Shown here one piece after another: positions 7,473-16,402 of a DNA stretch of 63,716 bases. Position 1 is the stretch's first letter, and each line of letters opens with the position of its first letter. A model generated the notes under the pieces. It worked only from the letters and a program-made list of their open reading frames with translations, was not told the DNA's origin and did not search any database. The translations under genes were made by a program, and so were the position numbers. This stretch comes from an uncultured Rickettsiales bacterium. Lineage in GTDB: Bacteria > Pseudomonadota > Alphaproteobacteria > Rs-D84. The stretch lies in assembly GCA_900550495.1 (NCBI GenBank), contig URSJ01000006.1, positions 1 to 63,716 of the forward strand, read 5' to 3'.

Positions 7473-9176
7473 ATGACGGCATCATTGTCGATATTACTGT
7501 TTATCACAGTTATTTTTGCATTGGTTTTTGCATTACGCTTGGCGCGAATTGGCGCATTGGTTGCGTTTTTGTTTGCGGGGATAATTGTCGGGCCATATGT
7601 ATTGAATTTATTTCAATTAACAGATAATTGGTCCACACTGGGCAATTTAGGGATAATGTTTTTGTGGTTCATGTTGGGCCTGGGGATAAACATGCGTCGC
7701 TTGTGGGGATTGCGTCGTGCGATATTTGGTTTTGGTGCGGCCCAGGTTTTAATGGTTGTGGCGATGTTGTTCCCACTGCTGTTTGGATTGACCGGCTGGT
7801 CAATTATGGGCTGCGTGATGGTGGCGTTGATGTTGTCTATGTCCAGCACATCCGAAGATATGCAATTGCTGGCGGATAGAAACCAGATAAACACAGAAAT
7901 GGGTCGGCAAACATTTTCTATTTTGTTATTCCAAGATTTACTGGCGATTCCACTATTGGCGATGATGCCTGTGCTGGCAGGGAAATCATTTAACTTTGGT
8001 GCAATGGCGATTGATGTATTGGTGTGGTCGGTTGTCTTGGTGCTGGGGGTAATGATTATTGGGCGATTTGTTCTAAATCCATTAATGCGCCAGGTTGCGC
8101 GTTTGAAATCCAAAGAAGCATTTTTACTGGCGATTTTGTTGAACATCGCATTGTGGGCCGGTATTGCTGATTGGATTGGTATGCCTGTTGGACTAGGTGC
8201 ATTCTTGGCGGGTATGTTGCTGTCTGAAACGATTTATAATCACCAAGTAAATGCTGAAATCAGTCCGTATGCGATGTTGTTTTTGGCGTTCTTTTTTATA
8301 TCATTGGGAATGAGTTTGAATTTATCTGTCCTGGGGCATTATTGGTATATCGTCCTGGCGGGCGTTATTGGTTTGATTGCGGCAAAGTTTGTTGCGATAT
8401 TTATGGTTGCGCGTGTTCGTCATGTCGGGGTGCCAGATGCGGTAATGATAGCACTGGTTTTGTCCCAAGCGGGCGAATTTGGGCTGTTGATGTTGCAGAC
8501 AATGCGCACGTCAGGCATTGACGCTATTCCGGCCCCGCACCAAGAAATCTTGACGGCGATAATCATGCTGTCAATAATGGCGACGCCACTATTGTTGGCA
8601 GTGTTTGACCGCCTGCAACGCACAGGGAAGTTATTCAGTCCAAATATTATGCCGTCACGTCCACGCTTATCAGATGCGCCAAAAGTTGTAATTTGTGGTT
8701 TTGGTCGTGTTGGTCAGTTGGTTGCACAAATGTTGCAGGCTCAGAAAATATCATACGTTGCGCTGGACATGGATGTAAATATTGTAATGTTGGGTCGCGA
8801 ACACGGTTATAACGTTGTTTATGGCGATTCAACAAATGCAAATGTTTTGACGGATGTTGGTTTGACTCCGCGCAAGACGCGTGCGGTTGTCGTTGCATTG
8901 GATAATGCATCAACGGCGCGTGATACCGTTATCACGGCGCGTGAAATTGCGCCGCGTGTGCGTGTGTTTGCGCGTGCGCGTAACCTGACGGAATCAAAAT
9001 TATTATTAAAAGAAGGTGCGCAAACCGCGCTACCAGAAACAATAGAAAGCTCGCTGTTCTTGGGTTATGGCGTTTTGGAATACATGGGTGTGTCCCAGGG
9101 GGCAATTACACGAATATTGAACGATTTGCGTGACGATAATTACGCTCGCGTTGACAATCCAGTGTCGGACAAATAA
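7473..9176 (+). CDS. Monovalent cation:proton antiporter-2 (KefB/KefC type) with RCK domain
   Basis: This is a CPA2 membrane antiporter of 567 residues. Residues 1-385 or so form about a dozen hydrophobic helices, including LAGIIVGPY-like AGIIVGPYVL near residue 40 and SMSSTSEDMQLL and FQDLLAIPLL in the transport core. Residues about 405-520 are a TrkA-N/RCK nucleotide-binding domain with VVICGFGRVGQLVAQML and a following acidic DMDVN. Such proteins exchange K+ (or Na+) for H+ and are gated through the RCK domain. It is not possible to tell KefB from KefC or from YbaL-type from the sequence alone. The ribosome binding site is AAGGGGAGAGGGGG. A terminator follows. Confidence 0.9.
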   Translation: MTASLSILLFITVIFALVFALRLARIGALVAFLFAGIIVGPYVLNLFQLTDNWSTLGNLGIMFLWFMLGLGINMRRLWGLRRAIFGFGAAQVLMVVAMLFPLLFGLTGWSIMGCVMVALMLSMSSTSEDMQLLADRNQINTEMGRQTFSILLFQDLLAIPLLAMMPVLAGKSFNFGAMAIDVLVWSVVLVLGVMIIGRFVLNPLMRQVARLKSKEAFLLAILLNIALWAGIADWIGMPVGLGAFLAGMLLSETIYNHQVNAEISPYAMLFLAFFFISLGMSLNLSVLGHYWYIVLAGVIGLIAAKFVAIFMVARVRHVGVPDAVMIALVLSQAGEFGLLMLQTMRTSGIDAIPAPHQEILTAIIMLSIMATPLLLAVFDRLQRTGKLFSPNIMPSRPRLSDAPKVVICGFGRVGQLVAQMLQAQKISYVALDMDVNIVMLGREHGYNVVYGDSTNANVLTDVGLTPRKTRAVVVALDNASTARDTVITAREIAPRVRVFARARNLTESKLLLKEGAQTALPETIESSLFLGYGVLEYMGVSQGAITRILNDLRDDNYARVDNPVSDK

Positions 9177-9190
9177 AGACAGATAAACCA

Positions 9191-9214
9191 ATGTCCCGGG
9201 AACGGGACATTTTA
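9191..9214 (+). terminator. Terminator after the Kef-type antiporter gene
   Basis: ATGTCCCG / CGGGACAT makes a perfect 8-bp stem with loop GGAA, followed by TTTATTT. It lies upstream of the ribosome binding site of lspA (AAGGACGG, 9254-9261). Confidence 0.75.
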
Positions 9215-9265
9215 TTTGCATTTGCGCACGCGCACTGGTATATTTCGGCATATAAGGACGGAAAA

Positions 9266-9811
9266 ATGAAAAAGAATATATTATTGTGTATTGCAATTAT
9301 TGTGGCGGTCGTTGCATTGGACGCAGTGACCAAAGGGGCGTTGTTGTATCTGATTACGGGTAATGTGCCGATGGCAGGGGCGGCGTGGGACATTGTGCCG
9401 GTGCCATATTTGATGGCCCATGTGACTGATTGGTTTAACATTGTGTTCACATGGAACCCTGGCGCATCGTTTTCAATGTTACGCACCGTGGGCGAGGGGG
9501 CACCCCTGCTTATCGTCCTGGCAACTGGGTTTATAATCGGTTTTATCGGGTATTACCTGTTTGCACGTGCGGAAAAATATGAACGTGTGCCACTGGCGTT
9601 GATTGTTGGTGGGGCGTTGGGAAATCTGATTGACCGTATGCGTTTTGGTGCAGTGGTTGACTTCTTGGACTTTCATATTGGTGGGGCGCACTGGCCAGCA
9701 TTTAATGTCGCAGATATTTGTATTTGTATTGGTGTTGCACTATATATATTGAACTGGATAATTGTGCGTCGTCGTTGCATAGCGTCTGTTAAACCAAAGG
9801 GTAAAAAGTAA
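9266..9811 (+). CDS. lspA: Lipoprotein signal peptidase (signal peptidase II)
   Basis: It cleaves signal peptides of diacylglyceryl-modified prolipoproteins at the inner membrane. The 181-residue reading from ATG 9266 has an AAGGACGG ribosome binding site five bases upstream; a longer in-frame start at 9191 would include the preceding terminator and is rejected. Four transmembrane segments are visible. The catalytic aspartates are in GNLIDRMRFGAVVDFLDF and FNVADICI, and FTWNPGASFSML is the conserved asparagine block. Its stop shares one base with the yidC start. Confidence 0.95.
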   Translation: MKKNILLCIAIIVAVVALDAVTKGALLYLITGNVPMAGAAWDIVPVPYLMAHVTDWFNIVFTWNPGASFSMLRTVGEGAPLLIVLATGFIIGFIGYYLFARAEKYERVPLALIVGGALGNLIDRMRFGAVVDFLDFHIGGAHWPAFNVADICICIGVALYILNWIIVRRRCIASVKPKGKK

Positions 9812-11379
9812 TGGTAAAATATTTGGATAATAATTCGGGCTTTGCTCAGTGGAATGCGAATAAGAACGCCACGACTAAAAAGTCTGTGTTCAAATCGTTC
9901 TTGTGGTGGTGTTTGTTGTTTTTTGCGGCATGGTGGGCAATTGGTGCGATTATGTCACCAAAACAACCCGTTGTGCCCGATACAGACCCAGAGCCTGTTT
10001 TGGATTTATCGGCGGTCCCGGCGCATACCGCAACGTCCGATAAAATCACAGCGACGGTTCGTGGTCTGCGCATATCAAATGTCGCATTGGCAGATTATGT
10101 CAGTGACGGTAATGTGTCTGATACAGCGCGTGTAACGCTGCTAAGCGGGCCACACGACTTTGCCGAAGTTGGCGTAATTGCCACAGGAACATCGGCACCA
10201 ACACCGGAAACTGTTTGGAATAAAAGCGGTGACGTGTTTATGTGGCGTAATTCTGATGGTGTTGAATATCGTCGCACGGTGACGGTTGATGGGTATATAG
10301 TCACAATCAAAGATGACATCAAGAACAAGTCCAGACATGATATCGCGGTTACGCCGTATGCGCGCGTTGTGCGTGACGCCGGTCAGAAATCGTCCAGTGG
10401 CGTCTATACCGGTATGGTTGCGTATGTGAATTCTGATATTGAACACAACGATTGGTATAAACTGGACAAGAAATCATACGCGTATTCAACGACAAATGGT
10501 TTTGCAGGTTTTGCCGACCAGTATTGGGAAACGATTGTTCAATTAGACAGCCCGGATCAAACCATTCGTGGTAAAAAGTCATTTGGCACCACATATCAGA
10601 CAGACGTTGCCGCGGCGGCGGTTTCTGTGCCGGCGGGTGGTGATAAAACAATTACATCGCGTATATTTGCTGGCCCACGCGACCAGAATATTTTGTCTGG
10701 TGTTGCCGGTGTAATTACAGGAATTGATGAAACCGTGGATTACGGTTGGTTCTGGTTCTTGGCACGGCCAATGCTGTGGGCGTTAAATGGTCTGTTTGCG
10801 ATTGTGGGTAATTACGGGATTGCGATTATCCTGTTCACATTGTTGTTGCGCTTGGCGATATGGCCACTGACGCGCAAATCATATACTTCAATGATAGCCA
10901 TGCAAAAAATGCAACCAGAGATGGCGCGTATCCAGAAATTATATGCAAATGATAAAATGCGTTTGCAAATGGAAATGGTTCGCCTGTATCAAACGCACAA
11001 GACATCGCCAATGTCGGGTTGCTTGCCGATGTTGATTCAGATTCCGATATTCTTTGCATTATACAAGGCGTTATTGGTGTCCGTTCCAATGCGCAGCGCG
11101 GGATTCTTGTGGATATCTGATTTGGCAGCAATGGATCCATACTTTATATTGCCGATATTGATGGGGGCGACAATGTGGTGGCAATCACGTCTGCAAACTG
11201 TTGCCAAGACCGCATCTGGAAATGATGCTGTTGCCCAGACACAACGTGTGATGAAATGGATGCCGGTTATATTCACGTTCTTGTTTGCGTGGATGCCAGC
11301 AGGATTGGTGCTGTATTGGACGGTGTCAAACCTGTTTGGTATTGCCCAGATGCAAATAATTAAACGCACATCGAAATAA
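9811..11379 (+). CDS. yidC: Membrane protein insertase YidC
   Basis: YidC inserts and folds inner-membrane proteins, alone or with SecYEG. The 522 residues contain an N-terminal membrane anchor (about 28-48), a large periplasmic beta-sandwich domain (about 75-320), and the five-helix OxaA core from about 335. The core includes WPLTRKSYTSMIAMQKMQPE, a positively charged cytoplasmic hairpin, MSGCLPMLIQIPIFFALYK, and a final GLVLYWTVSNLFGIAQ. The usual FLGP-type first helix is replaced by a longer polar N-terminus. It is coupled to lspA (TAATG overlap). A terminator follows. Confidence 0.96.
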   Translation: MVKYLDNNSGFAQWNANKNATTKKSVFKSFLWWCLLFFAAWWAIGAIMSPKQPVVPDTDPEPVLDLSAVPAHTATSDKITATVRGLRISNVALADYVSDGNVSDTARVTLLSGPHDFAEVGVIATGTSAPTPETVWNKSGDVFMWRNSDGVEYRRTVTVDGYIVTIKDDIKNKSRHDIAVTPYARVVRDAGQKSSSGVYTGMVAYVNSDIEHNDWYKLDKKSYAYSTTNGFAGFADQYWETIVQLDSPDQTIRGKKSFGTTYQTDVAAAAVSVPAGGDKTITSRIFAGPRDQNILSGVAGVITGIDETVDYGWFWFLARPMLWALNGLFAIVGNYGIAIILFTLLLRLAIWPLTRKSYTSMIAMQKMQPEMARIQKLYANDKMRLQMEMVRLYQTHKTSPMSGCLPMLIQIPIFFALYKALLVSVPMRSAGFLWISDLAAMDPYFILPILMGATMWWQSRLQTVAKTASGNDAVAQTQRVMKWMPVIFTFLFAWMPAGLVLYWTVSNLFGIAQMQIIKRTSK

Positions 11380-11406
11380 GAAACGCCCCATCGGGGCATT
11401 TCTTAT
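11380..11406. terminator. Terminator between yidC and the converging small gene
   Basis: GAAACGCCCC / GGGGCATTTC is a long near-perfect stem with an AT loop, directly after the yidC stop. The A- and T-rich flanks allow termination in both directions. Confidence 0.75.
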
Positions 11407-11759
11407 GTTAGAGAACTGTGGGTCAAGTATTTAAACAGTGCGTCTGGTGTTTGAATTCGGGCACAGCGCAGCCCAATAACGCGTTTTGTAAACTCAACAC
11501 ATGTTATGCCACCGCGCACGCCAGTATCTGGTATGATATTTGGTACGCAAATAAAAAACCATCCATATGCACGTAGTATGTTCATATCGCGTGAGTTCAA
11601 TGTAACCCTCGCAATATTGCGACGGGTTACAAATTGATACATAACAAACGATTTTATTGGGGACGGACCGGCGATTACAGGGGCACAATGTCGAAAATTA
11701 CGACATAGTATTCGTGGTAAAATTTTTGATGTTTTCACAGAAAATGCAATTATAACCAT
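11403..11759 (-). CDS. Small conserved protein, possibly a permuted NlpC/P60-like (YiiX-type) fold
   Basis: The 118-residue protein has no signal peptide. It has a histidine in NFRHCAPVI (about 21-29) and, in the second half, ITCVEFTKRVIGL followed by TPDALFKYL. A histidine before a later cysteine is the order expected for circularly permuted papain-like NlpC/P60 folds, but the assignment is inference. The ribosome binding site AAAGGA lies about 8 bases before the ATG. It follows the 11776-12129 gene with a 16-base gap on the same strand, so the two form an operon. I do not recognise a named family with certainty. Confidence 0.65.
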   Translation of the reverse strand: MVIIAFSVKTSKILPRILCRNFRHCAPVIAGPSPIKSFVMYQFVTRRNIARVTLNSRDMNILRAYGWFFICVPNIIPDTGVRGGITCVEFTKRVIGLRCARIQTPDALFKYLTHSSLT

Positions 11760-11775
11760 ATCGATAATCCTTTAT

Positions 11776-12129
11776 TTATTCTTGGGAAATCCAACCGCGT
11801 TCGATGGCTGCGTCGCCGATTGTTTGCATTGCACGCCGCCATAAATCTGCTGCGCGGTTTTCGGCCCAGATATATTGATGTGGTGCGCGTCGGCGGTCAC
11901 CGAATTGCTTCATTACGCGTAATTGTTCATCAGACAATTTTCCGCACAGGTATAGTTTTGTTATCAGCGTTTCCACATCGACCAATTCTGCAACGCGGCG
12001 CGTGCCGCAGTCGCGTGGTCGCATAAAACCATTACGAACAGATTTAGAATACAGAAACCAAAACCACATTTGTTCTGCGCTGTGAAATTTTTCTGATACG
12101 TATTCTGGTTTAATGTGTTGTGCTGTCAT
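11776..12129 (-). CDS. Conserved hypothetical protein
   Basis: The 117-residue protein has a strong AGGAGGAG ribosome binding site just before its ATG. The sequence is rich in aromatic and charged residues: SAEQMWFWFLYSKSVRNG near 17-34, then VDVETLITKLYLCGKLSDEQLRVMKQFG, which looks like packed helices, and RRAPHQYIWAENRAADLWRRAM. Similar short proteins of the type 'WFW...LYRxRRLxxxHLxVLxxYG' occur in alphaproteobacteria, but I know of no assigned function. It is the first gene of the two-gene operon with the possible NlpC/P60-like protein. Confidence 0.7.
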   Translation of the reverse strand: MTAQHIKPEYVSEKFHSAEQMWFWFLYSKSVRNGFMRPRDCGTRRVAELVDVETLITKLYLCGKLSDEQLRVMKQFGDRRRAPHQYIWAENRAADLWRRAMQTIGDAAIERGWISQE

Positions 12130-12299
12130 TTTTTTTCTCCTCCTGTTGTATTTAATTTATGGGGCACAGAAATTTATTCCTGTGTCATGATATATAGACC
12201 AACAATTGATATGTGTAAAATGTTACAACCGTTGGTTGAAATCAGAATCGGAAAACCGATTCATTACGCGGTTTCTAATTTGTATAAACGAATCGCGTA

Positions 12300-12327
12300 T
12301 AAAATAAAAAAACGCGCCGTGGCGCGT
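12300..12327 (-). terminator. Second minus-strand terminator downstream of virB10
   Basis: On the minus strand ACGCGCC-AC-GGCGCGT is followed by a long T-rich run (TTTTTTATTTT). It lies about 70 bases past the first virB10 terminator. No gene fits between them, so it looks like a backup terminator or the end of a short RNA. The rest of 12130-12300 holds only the 11776-12129 ribosome binding site and unremarkable AT-rich sequence. Confidence 0.55.
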
Positions 12328-12373
12328 CAGGTGTTTGTTGATAATGTTTAATGAATGACAGACTCCTTTGGTA

Positions 12374-12403
12374 TAAAAATAAACCCGCCATGTGGCGGAT
12401 TTG
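12374..12403 (-). terminator. Terminator after virB10
   Basis: Minus-strand AATCCGCCACATGGCGGGTT stem-loop followed by TATTTTTAT, immediately downstream of the virB10 stop. Confidence 0.7.
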
Positions 12404-12405
12404 GA

Positions 12406-14802
12406 TTACAGTATCGGCGGGAAACAGTCGCCACCAGTATCGGGACAACAATTGAATCCTTGGTCGCCCATATCGGTAAATATTTCCCCAGTGCAGCATC
12501 CGTTGGCATCAGGTATTGTGCCATCTTCGCATGTGATAACGGATTGCGCGGTATTCGCTTCGGTTTTTGCAGTCTTGAACGGGTTTTGAATTGAACCATC
12601 ATTGTTGTATTTCAGTCCCAAAACATTTTCATTGTATGTTTTGCTGCCAATACCACCTGTGCTTGCAATACTGCTAGAATTGCTTGCGTCTTGTTGATTC
12701 TTATACAGCGCATCTTGACGTGCATTATTGATTGCTTGATAATTCAGTGATTTACAATACGTCAACACTGTGCGGTAATCATATCCTGCGTCATACAATT
12801 CTTCTTTCTTGGTGTCATCAATTGTCCACAGATTATCCTTATCTTGTTTGCAATACTTGTCAGTTAAATTAAACGAACGAACCTGGCCAGTCCACGAACC
12901 ATCGGTGTAATCAACCTTGCCACCGTGTTGCCAATTAGGCCGTATATTACGGTCGCTTTTCTGTGAACCTGCTTGCACTTTTTCCACAGAACATATTTTA
13001 CCACTGCCTTCTTTGCCACACGTTATAACCAAATCAGCGGGTGAAAATACCGTTATACGTGTGCCGGCCGCAATGGAAAATGGTGGAACGGTATTGTCCA
13101 ACATATCTACAACAAACTTTTGGGCAACTTGGTTCCATGCGGTAATAATTTCATTTTTCGCCAGTTCAGACGAACGCACGGTGCCCGATTGAACGACCGT
13201 ATTGTTATCCAGGTCAATTTGATTCACGAATTTGTCAGTAATTGGTGCAATCATATTTACCGCTGCAGGAACCACCGCGGTCAGCAATGGTAATACCATT
13301 TGTTCAATATAGTCCGTGCTGCCATATCCGGGAACGCCCGCGCGTCCCTGTGAATCACCAGAGAAAGGATCCTGATCTGGGTCGCCTGTAAAGTTAAATT
13401 CAACACCATTTGGTAAAACAAATTGATACCAGCGAATATCCATGCGACCAACGGTTTTATATGGGCCAGGGATATCGCCCGTGACATATCCTAATAACAA
13501 TGTTCCGGCCGGAATCACAACCGTGCGACCATTGTCAGAATATACATTGCGGTCAACTGTTGCACGCACGGGTAATGATTTTGCACCATCTTTATACAAT
13601 GACGGATCTGCGCGAACCTCGGACACAATGGTGGCTGGAATAGGTTTGTATTGCCGTAATACAAATGTGCGATCATACGGATCAGATGAATAGAACGCGT
13701 CCCCGCTGGTTCCAACAATGACATCATTAGACTTATCCTTCATTGTGATGCCACCGCGAAAACGGTCGGCTGTTTCGGGCACAGAATCAGAAACAGACAT
13801 CTTTTCAATTTCATCGGTTGTCAATTGGTATGCACGATTCTTGACGCGTGTTGCCGGATTGGATAATTGTGGCAATGCTCCATCTGCACTGGCGGCGGTG
13901 TATCCAATGTGTTCAGCATCAGTTCCAATCTTTTTCCCTGTGTTTTTTATATCAGTAATGATACCACTGTCGGGATTATAAACACCTGTTGGATTGTTGC
14001 ATTTTTTATCTGAAAACGGGTGAAAGTAATACGCACCGCGTTCTGGACGAATCCATCCGATTTGTGTGCCGGTTGAATTGTATCCTGGAAATGCGAATTC
14101 AGAACATGCTGTCGCTGGCGTGTCGTCGACCACTGGTACCGTCGGTGCGGGGCTGTCGGCAAAAGGGTCGGCGGGGGCCAGGGTTTCAACCTGGCGCTTG
14201 ATTTCATTCTGAACCGGTTTTGGTGCAGGTGCAGTTTCAGGGGGGCTAATCGGTGCTGATTCTGTAATGACATTTGGCGTAATTGACGACAATACCAAAA
14301 CAATCTTTTCGGTATTAGACATTTTGGCTGGATGCTTTACATCGTGCCAGTCAACAAACAATGCTAATACTTTGTTTTCCATTGTTGCAGTCGGGGCGAA
14401 TTCCAGCGTGATACTGCAGCCAGTAACCTGGTTTATTTCGGCCATTTTCTTGCATGTGTCCTTGATGCTCAATCCTGGGATACTTTCGTGATAGCGAACA
14501 TCTTCAATTTTTGCCGGGGCAGTTGCATTAAAGCGTAATGTAATTTTTTTTGTTGTGCCAACTTTTATATCGGTCCACGTCAGTGTATTTTCGTTCCAGT
14601 CATCGGTTGGATTTGCAGTGATAACCAAATTGATTGGATTGTCATCAGATGTATCCTGGACGGTGGACGATTTACCATGACCCCCAAACAGCAAAACTAG
14701 CAATATCAGCACGACAACAAATGCTGCCGCCAGCAATATCCACTGGACATGCTTTGGGGTTGTTTTTCGAATACTTGTAATCTGCTGTTTGATACCACTC
14801 AT
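12406..14802 (-). CDS. virB10: VirB10/TrbI-family T4SS core protein with Ig-like insert and Cys-rich tail
   Basis: VirB10 spans both membranes and forms the inner ring of the type IV secretion core complex. The 798 residues are about twice the usual length. In order there are a short cytoplasmic N-terminus, one membrane helix (about 21-40), a beta-rich Ig-like domain (about 55-175), a Pro-rich linker (about 180-225), and an extra domain containing a Cys pair. The VirB10 beta-barrel is at about 385-590, with VRATVDRNVYSDNGRTVVIPAG, IRWYQFVLPNGVEFNF and ITVFSPADLVI. The hydrophobic MVLPLLTAVVPAAVNMI (about 502-518) would be the outer-membrane antenna. The last 40 residues carry six cysteines, including two CC pairs. 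It lies 24 bases after virB9. Dot/Icm DotG is an alternative name for proteins of this fold, but the motifs fit VirB10 better. Confidence 0.85.
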   Translation of the reverse strand: MSGIKQQITSIRKTTPKHVQWILLAAAFVVVLILLVLLFGGHGKSSTVQDTSDDNPINLVITANPTDDWNENTLTWTDIKVGTTKKITLRFNATAPAKIEDVRYHESIPGLSIKDTCKKMAEINQVTGCSITLEFAPTATMENKVLALFVDWHDVKHPAKMSNTEKIVLVLSSITPNVITESAPISPPETAPAPKPVQNEIKRQVETLAPADPFADSPAPTVPVVDDTPATACSEFAFPGYNSTGTQIGWIRPERGAYYFHPFSDKKCNNPTGVYNPDSGIITDIKNTGKKIGTDAEHIGYTAASADGALPQLSNPATRVKNRAYQLTTDEIEKMSVSDSVPETADRFRGGITMKDKSNDVIVGTSGDAFYSSDPYDRTFVLRQYKPIPATIVSEVRADPSLYKDGAKSLPVRATVDRNVYSDNGRTVVIPAGTLLLGYVTGDIPGPYKTVGRMDIRWYQFVLPNGVEFNFTGDPDQDPFSGDSQGRAGVPGYGSTDYIEQMVLPLLTAVVPAAVNMIAPITDKFVNQIDLDNNTVVQSGTVRSSELAKNEIITAWNQVAQKFVVDMLDNTVPPFSIAAGTRITVFSPADLVITCGKEGSGKICSVEKVQAGSQKSDRNIRPNWQHGGKVDYTDGSWTGQVRSFNLTDKYCKQDKDNLWTIDDTKKEELYDAGYDYRTVLTYCKSLNYQAINNARQDALYKNQQDASNSSSIASTGGIGSKTYNENVLGLKYNNDGSIQNPFKTAKTEANTAQSVITCEDGTIPDANGCCTGEIFTDMGDQGFNCCPDTGGDCFPPIL

Positions 14803-14826
14803 GTTAAATCCCGCCTGGAATATCAG

Positions 14827-16359
14827 TTATTGAATACGCACGACGCTACAACTAGTCCCACTGAATTTCAACAGTTGGTCGCACAGTTTCTGAGCCGTGT
14901 CAATATCAGTCATTGGACCAATACGCAAACGATACAGACGTGCCGCACGTGATGTTGCACCCAATTCACCAACACCCTGTTCGTCAACGGCAAAGAACAC
15001 CTTGTCCTTGTATGGGGTTAACAATCCGACCCCATCATCACCGCTGAACTTCGCCAGCAATCCTGTCCAATAATCATCCAGTGCCTTGACCGATGTGTCA
15101 GATTTTAATTCAATGGCGACACCACTCTGGTTGCTGGTAATCAATGGAATATTTGTCTGGGGCAGATAAGAGCCTGCTGTCACGCGTTCATTAGGAATCA
15201 TGTTTAAGCCTGTCGTGCCTGACGACATAACCGGCATTGTAGCGGTTGTCGCAACAGACGCCGGCATGTAATATCCTGTGCCTGCAATGGTGTTTGTATT
15301 TGATATGTATGTTGGTGTTCCAGTGTAATTTACCCCTGCTGTATTGATTGCGTTTTGATCCATAGAATACGCGATGTTGTTCAATGATTGCCCTGACATC
15401 ATAGATTGCGCAACGTTCGCCTCGGCCAAGGCCATGACTGACGCCGTGTCGGCAATCAAGAACGGTTTTTCACGCTTTTTAATGCACACAATGCGTTGAC
15501 CACTGCGCAGAACCATATCTCCAACAGCTTCCACTATCAGCAGTCGACCGTCATCGCCATCTGTGCGGAATCCAACTGGGGACTCGCCACCTTCGACCAA
15601 CAACGAAACCACCGGGCGCTGGGTCATGGCAATAACTTTGTCGCCAAAGTCAATGTATGTGAATATACGGTCACGCCATACGCGTTCTGGCGCAATAACA
15701 TAGTCGTCTGGGTTTGGAACAAAAATATCCAAATCAAAACGGAATTCTGACGGATCAATTTTCATTGATTTAATCCAACCATAATCCTCGCCATCGGCCC
15801 CAACTGTGCTGGTGGTTTTGGCGGCTTTCTTAAATATAGATGATGCCCCACTGGTTGCGTCGTTCGCACTTGTTGCGCCAGGCAATGCTGTGTTGCCGTC
15901 CAGAACAACTTCTACCTGGGAATAGGTAATTTCGCTGGAATTAGACGGCTCGCTTCGCAGATAGAATATGTATTTATTGCCAGATTTGCCTGTCACAATC
16001 AGGTTCGTGTCTGACCCCTGGTTGCTGGCAGTGGGACTGATAATCATTGTGCGATCGCCCTGGTTTGCCTCTATCGTGAACAGACCCTGATTGCCAATAA
16101 CCGCGTCGGCAATTTGTTCGCCATTTGGCAGGGATACCATCGTTACCATACCATTGCGCAGTTTAATTGGTAATACGCTGCCCGTAGTCCATGATAATTG
16201 GGCATATCCAGGTTTCGTGCTGCCTGCGGCCATATTTGCGGTTGGATTGTCCCATGCATCCTGGACACCATAGTTCACCGCGGCCGCCGGTGCAATTATG
16301 CACATTGATGCCAGGCAAAACACAGATATGTTTAACTTGATTGCTGTCTTAAAACTCAT
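14827..16359 (-). CDS. virB9: VirB9/TrbG-family T4SS core protein with C-terminal SPOR domain
   Basis: VirB9 is an outer-ring component of the type IV secretion core complex. The start at 16359 (ATG) has AAGGA seven bases upstream and gives a signal peptide ending near APAAAVNYG; a TTG six bases earlier is less likely. The N-terminal VirB9 domain (about 50-155) is beta-rich, with YIFYLRSE. The C-terminal VirB9 domain (about 205-300) has PERVWRDRIFTYIDFGD and MVLRSGQRIVCI. Beyond it lies a long Thr/Asn-rich linker and a final region (about 425-510) ending in YRLRIGPMTDIDTAQKLCDQL and CSVVRIQ, typical of a SPOR domain. A SPOR tail is not part of the standard VirB9 architecture. It follows virB8 with a 43-base gap. 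Confidence 0.85.
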   Translation of the reverse strand: MSFKTAIKLNISVFCLASMCIIAPAAAVNYGVQDAWDNPTANMAAGSTKPGYAQLSWTTGSVLPIKLRNGMVTMVSLPNGEQIADAVIGNQGLFTIEANQGDRTMIISPTASNQGSDTNLIVTGKSGNKYIFYLRSEPSNSSEITYSQVEVVLDGNTALPGATSANDATSGASSIFKKAAKTTSTVGADGEDYGWIKSMKIDPSEFRFDLDIFVPNPDDYVIAPERVWRDRIFTYIDFGDKVIAMTQRPVVSLLVEGGESPVGFRTDGDDGRLLIVEAVGDMVLRSGQRIVCIKKREKPFLIADTASVMALAEANVAQSMMSGQSLNNIAYSMDQNAINTAGVNYTGTPTYISNTNTIAGTGYYMPASVATTATMPVMSSGTTGLNMIPNERVTAGSYLPQTNIPLITSNQSGVAIELKSDTSVKALDDYWTGLLAKFSGDDGVGLLTPYKDKVFFAVDEQGVGELGATSRAARLYRLRIGPMTDIDTAQKLCDQLLKFSGTSCSVVRIQ

Positions 16360-16402
16360 GCCCAATTCCTTACCTTAATTCATGTCACAACAATGGAACG
16401 GA

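Noticed and set aside
12115..12351. Small plus-strand frame between the two operons
   Set aside because: It runs through the strong minus-strand terminator hairpin and has no ribosome binding site.
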